NCBI RefSeq assembly: GCF_005954645.2 | Contig: NZ_CP040695.2 | Location: forward strand, 310,001 to 374,000 | Source: Nocardioides sp. S-1144 | Lineage (GTDB): Bacteria; Actinomycetota; Actinomycetes; Propionibacteriales; Nocardioidaceae | Reading direction: 5' to 3' | DNA length: 64,000 nt | In this document: positions 63,334 to 64,000 of the stretch, in pieces | How the letters are laid out: each line of letters starts with the position of its first letter | Numbering within the stretch: the first letter of the stretch is position 1 | The notes under the pieces: model-generated | Told to the model about the DNA's origin: nothing | What the model saw: only the letters and a program-made list of their open reading frames with translations | The model's database searches: none | Position numbers and translations under genes: made by a program

Positions 63334-63387
63334 CCGGGCTGGCCACCACCGTTGGAAAAGGCAGACGGGTCGGGCGGAGGAGGACGG

Positions 63388-64000
63388 TCAGCGGGCCCGG
63401 CGGGCCAGGCGCTCGATGTCGATGATGACGACCGAGCGGGGCTCCAGGCGCAGCCAGCCGCGCGAGGCGAAGTCGGCCAGCGCCTTGTTGACGGTCTCGC
63501 GGGAGGCGCCGACCAGCTGGGCGAGCTCCTCCTGCGTGAGGTCGTGGTGCACGTGGACGCCGTCGTCGGCGGTGCGGCCGAAGCGGTCGGCGAGGTCGAG
63601 GAGGGCCTTGGCCACGCGGCCGGGCACGTCGGAGAAGACCAGGTCGGCCACGACGTCGTTGGCCTTGCGGAGCCGGCTGGCGAGCTGGGTGAGCAGGCCG
63701 CGGGCCACCACCGGACGACCCTCGAGCCAGCGCAGCAGGTCCTCGTGGGAGAGGGAGGCGAAGCTCGCGTCGGTGACCGCGGTGACGGTGGCCGAGCGCG
63801 GGCCCGGGTCGAAGAGCGACAGCTCGCCGAACATGGAGCCGGGGCCGAGGATGGCCAGCAGGTTCTCGCGGCCGTCGGTGGAGGTGCGGCCGAGCTTCAC
63901 CTTGCCGTCGAGGACGACGTAGAGCCGGTCACCGGAGTCGCCCTCGTGGAAGAGGACGTCGCCGCGACGCAGCCGGGTCTCGCTCATCGAGGTGCCGAGC
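63388..64000 (-). CDS. crp: Crp/FNR family transcriptional regulator (5' end outside window)
   Basis: At least 203 aa of a cAMP-receptor-type regulator. The cyclic-nucleotide domain has RRGDVLFHEGDSGDRLYVVL, ILGPGSMFGELSLFDPGPRS (cAMP-contact Glu/Arg). The helix-turn-helix is LTQEELAQLVGASRETVNKA. It closely resembles mycobacterial Crp (Rv3676) as I recall it, including the ending IERLARRAR. An ATG at 63987 lies inside the frame, but family alignment indicates about 20-30 more residues upstream, so the true start is probably beyond 64000. Confidence 0.92.
   Translation of the reverse strand, partial: LGTSMSETRLRRGDVLFHEGDSGDRLYVVLDGKVKLGRTSTDGRENLLAILGPGSMFGELSLFDPGPRSATVTAVTDASFASLSHEDLLRWLEGRPVVARGLLTQLASRLRKANDVVADLVFSDVPGRVAKALLDLADRFGRTADDGVHVHHDLTQEELAQLVGASRETVNKALADFASRGWLRLEPRSVVIIDIERLARRAR

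Noticed and set aside
63388-63987. Crp starting at ATG 63987
   Set aside because: The cyclic-nucleotide domain would lack its N-terminal helix and the frame stays open to the window edge.

Overview
The window is very GC-rich, uses GTG as well as ATG starts, packs genes with 4-base ATGA/GTGA overlaps and has many start codons 6-7 nt downstream of TANNNT (leaderless transcription). It carries WhiB, ESX/type VII secretion, DUF222-HNH and Asp23/DUF2273 genes. All of this points to an actinomycete; gene content and intergenic repeats look most like Nocardioides or a relative (inference). There is no sign of a prophage, plasmid or rRNA operon.

Layout. 1-4140: a sigma factor with a partial downstream gene (minus), divergent from an Asp23-type envelope-stress operon (three Asp23-like proteins, truncated J-domain protein, three small membrane proteins) that ends in a CsbD protein. 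4207-7952: FAD-linked oxidase, then a MoxR ATPase/VWA pair. 7981-8173: three 46-bp repeats. 8188-10975: three-gene minus operon that looks ESX-associated, including a hydrolase-fold protein lacking its nucleophile. 11081-18751: aminotransferase, NUDIX, cation/proton antiporter, LytR_C protein, HerA-like ATPase, DUF222-HNH nuclease and a 58-aa protein. 18848-19080: tandem repeats. 19125-29969: a type VII secretion locus (EccC; divergent EccD-like protein, two WXG100 proteins, EccD, EccB, mycosin). 30130-34260: a 1376-aa secreted hydrolase/beta-helix protein. 34341-36883: zinc-ribbon, PIG-L/methyltransferase fusion and acyl-CoA-dehydrogenase-like genes.

37108-44086 is a conserved housekeeping block: small protein, tRNA-Ser, SRP RNA, dnaX, ybaB, recR, DUF5063, aspartokinase, aspartate-semialdehyde dehydrogenase. 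44115-51671 holds a Pro/Glu-rich membrane protein, tRNA-Pro, metallophosphoesterase, YqeY, a class A PBP, a WhiB4-like regulator and two ArsA/GET3-like ATPases. After a block of other genes (TfoX domain, NAD(P)-binding protein, APC permease, FtsX-type ABC exporter, two-component system), 59673-64000 resumes with DUF4177, RidA, NUDIX, metallo-beta-lactamase and Crp. From memory this gene order parallels Mycobacterium tuberculosis Rv3676-Rv3683, so 51683-59580 looks inserted into, or rearranged within, an ancestral block.

The most unusual structure is at 61998-63333: a gene for an AbiEi-like/DUF559 (Vsr-fold) protein bracketed by two arrays, each with three copies of a 30-bp near-palindromic repeat at an exact 51-bp period, in opposite orientation on the two sides.
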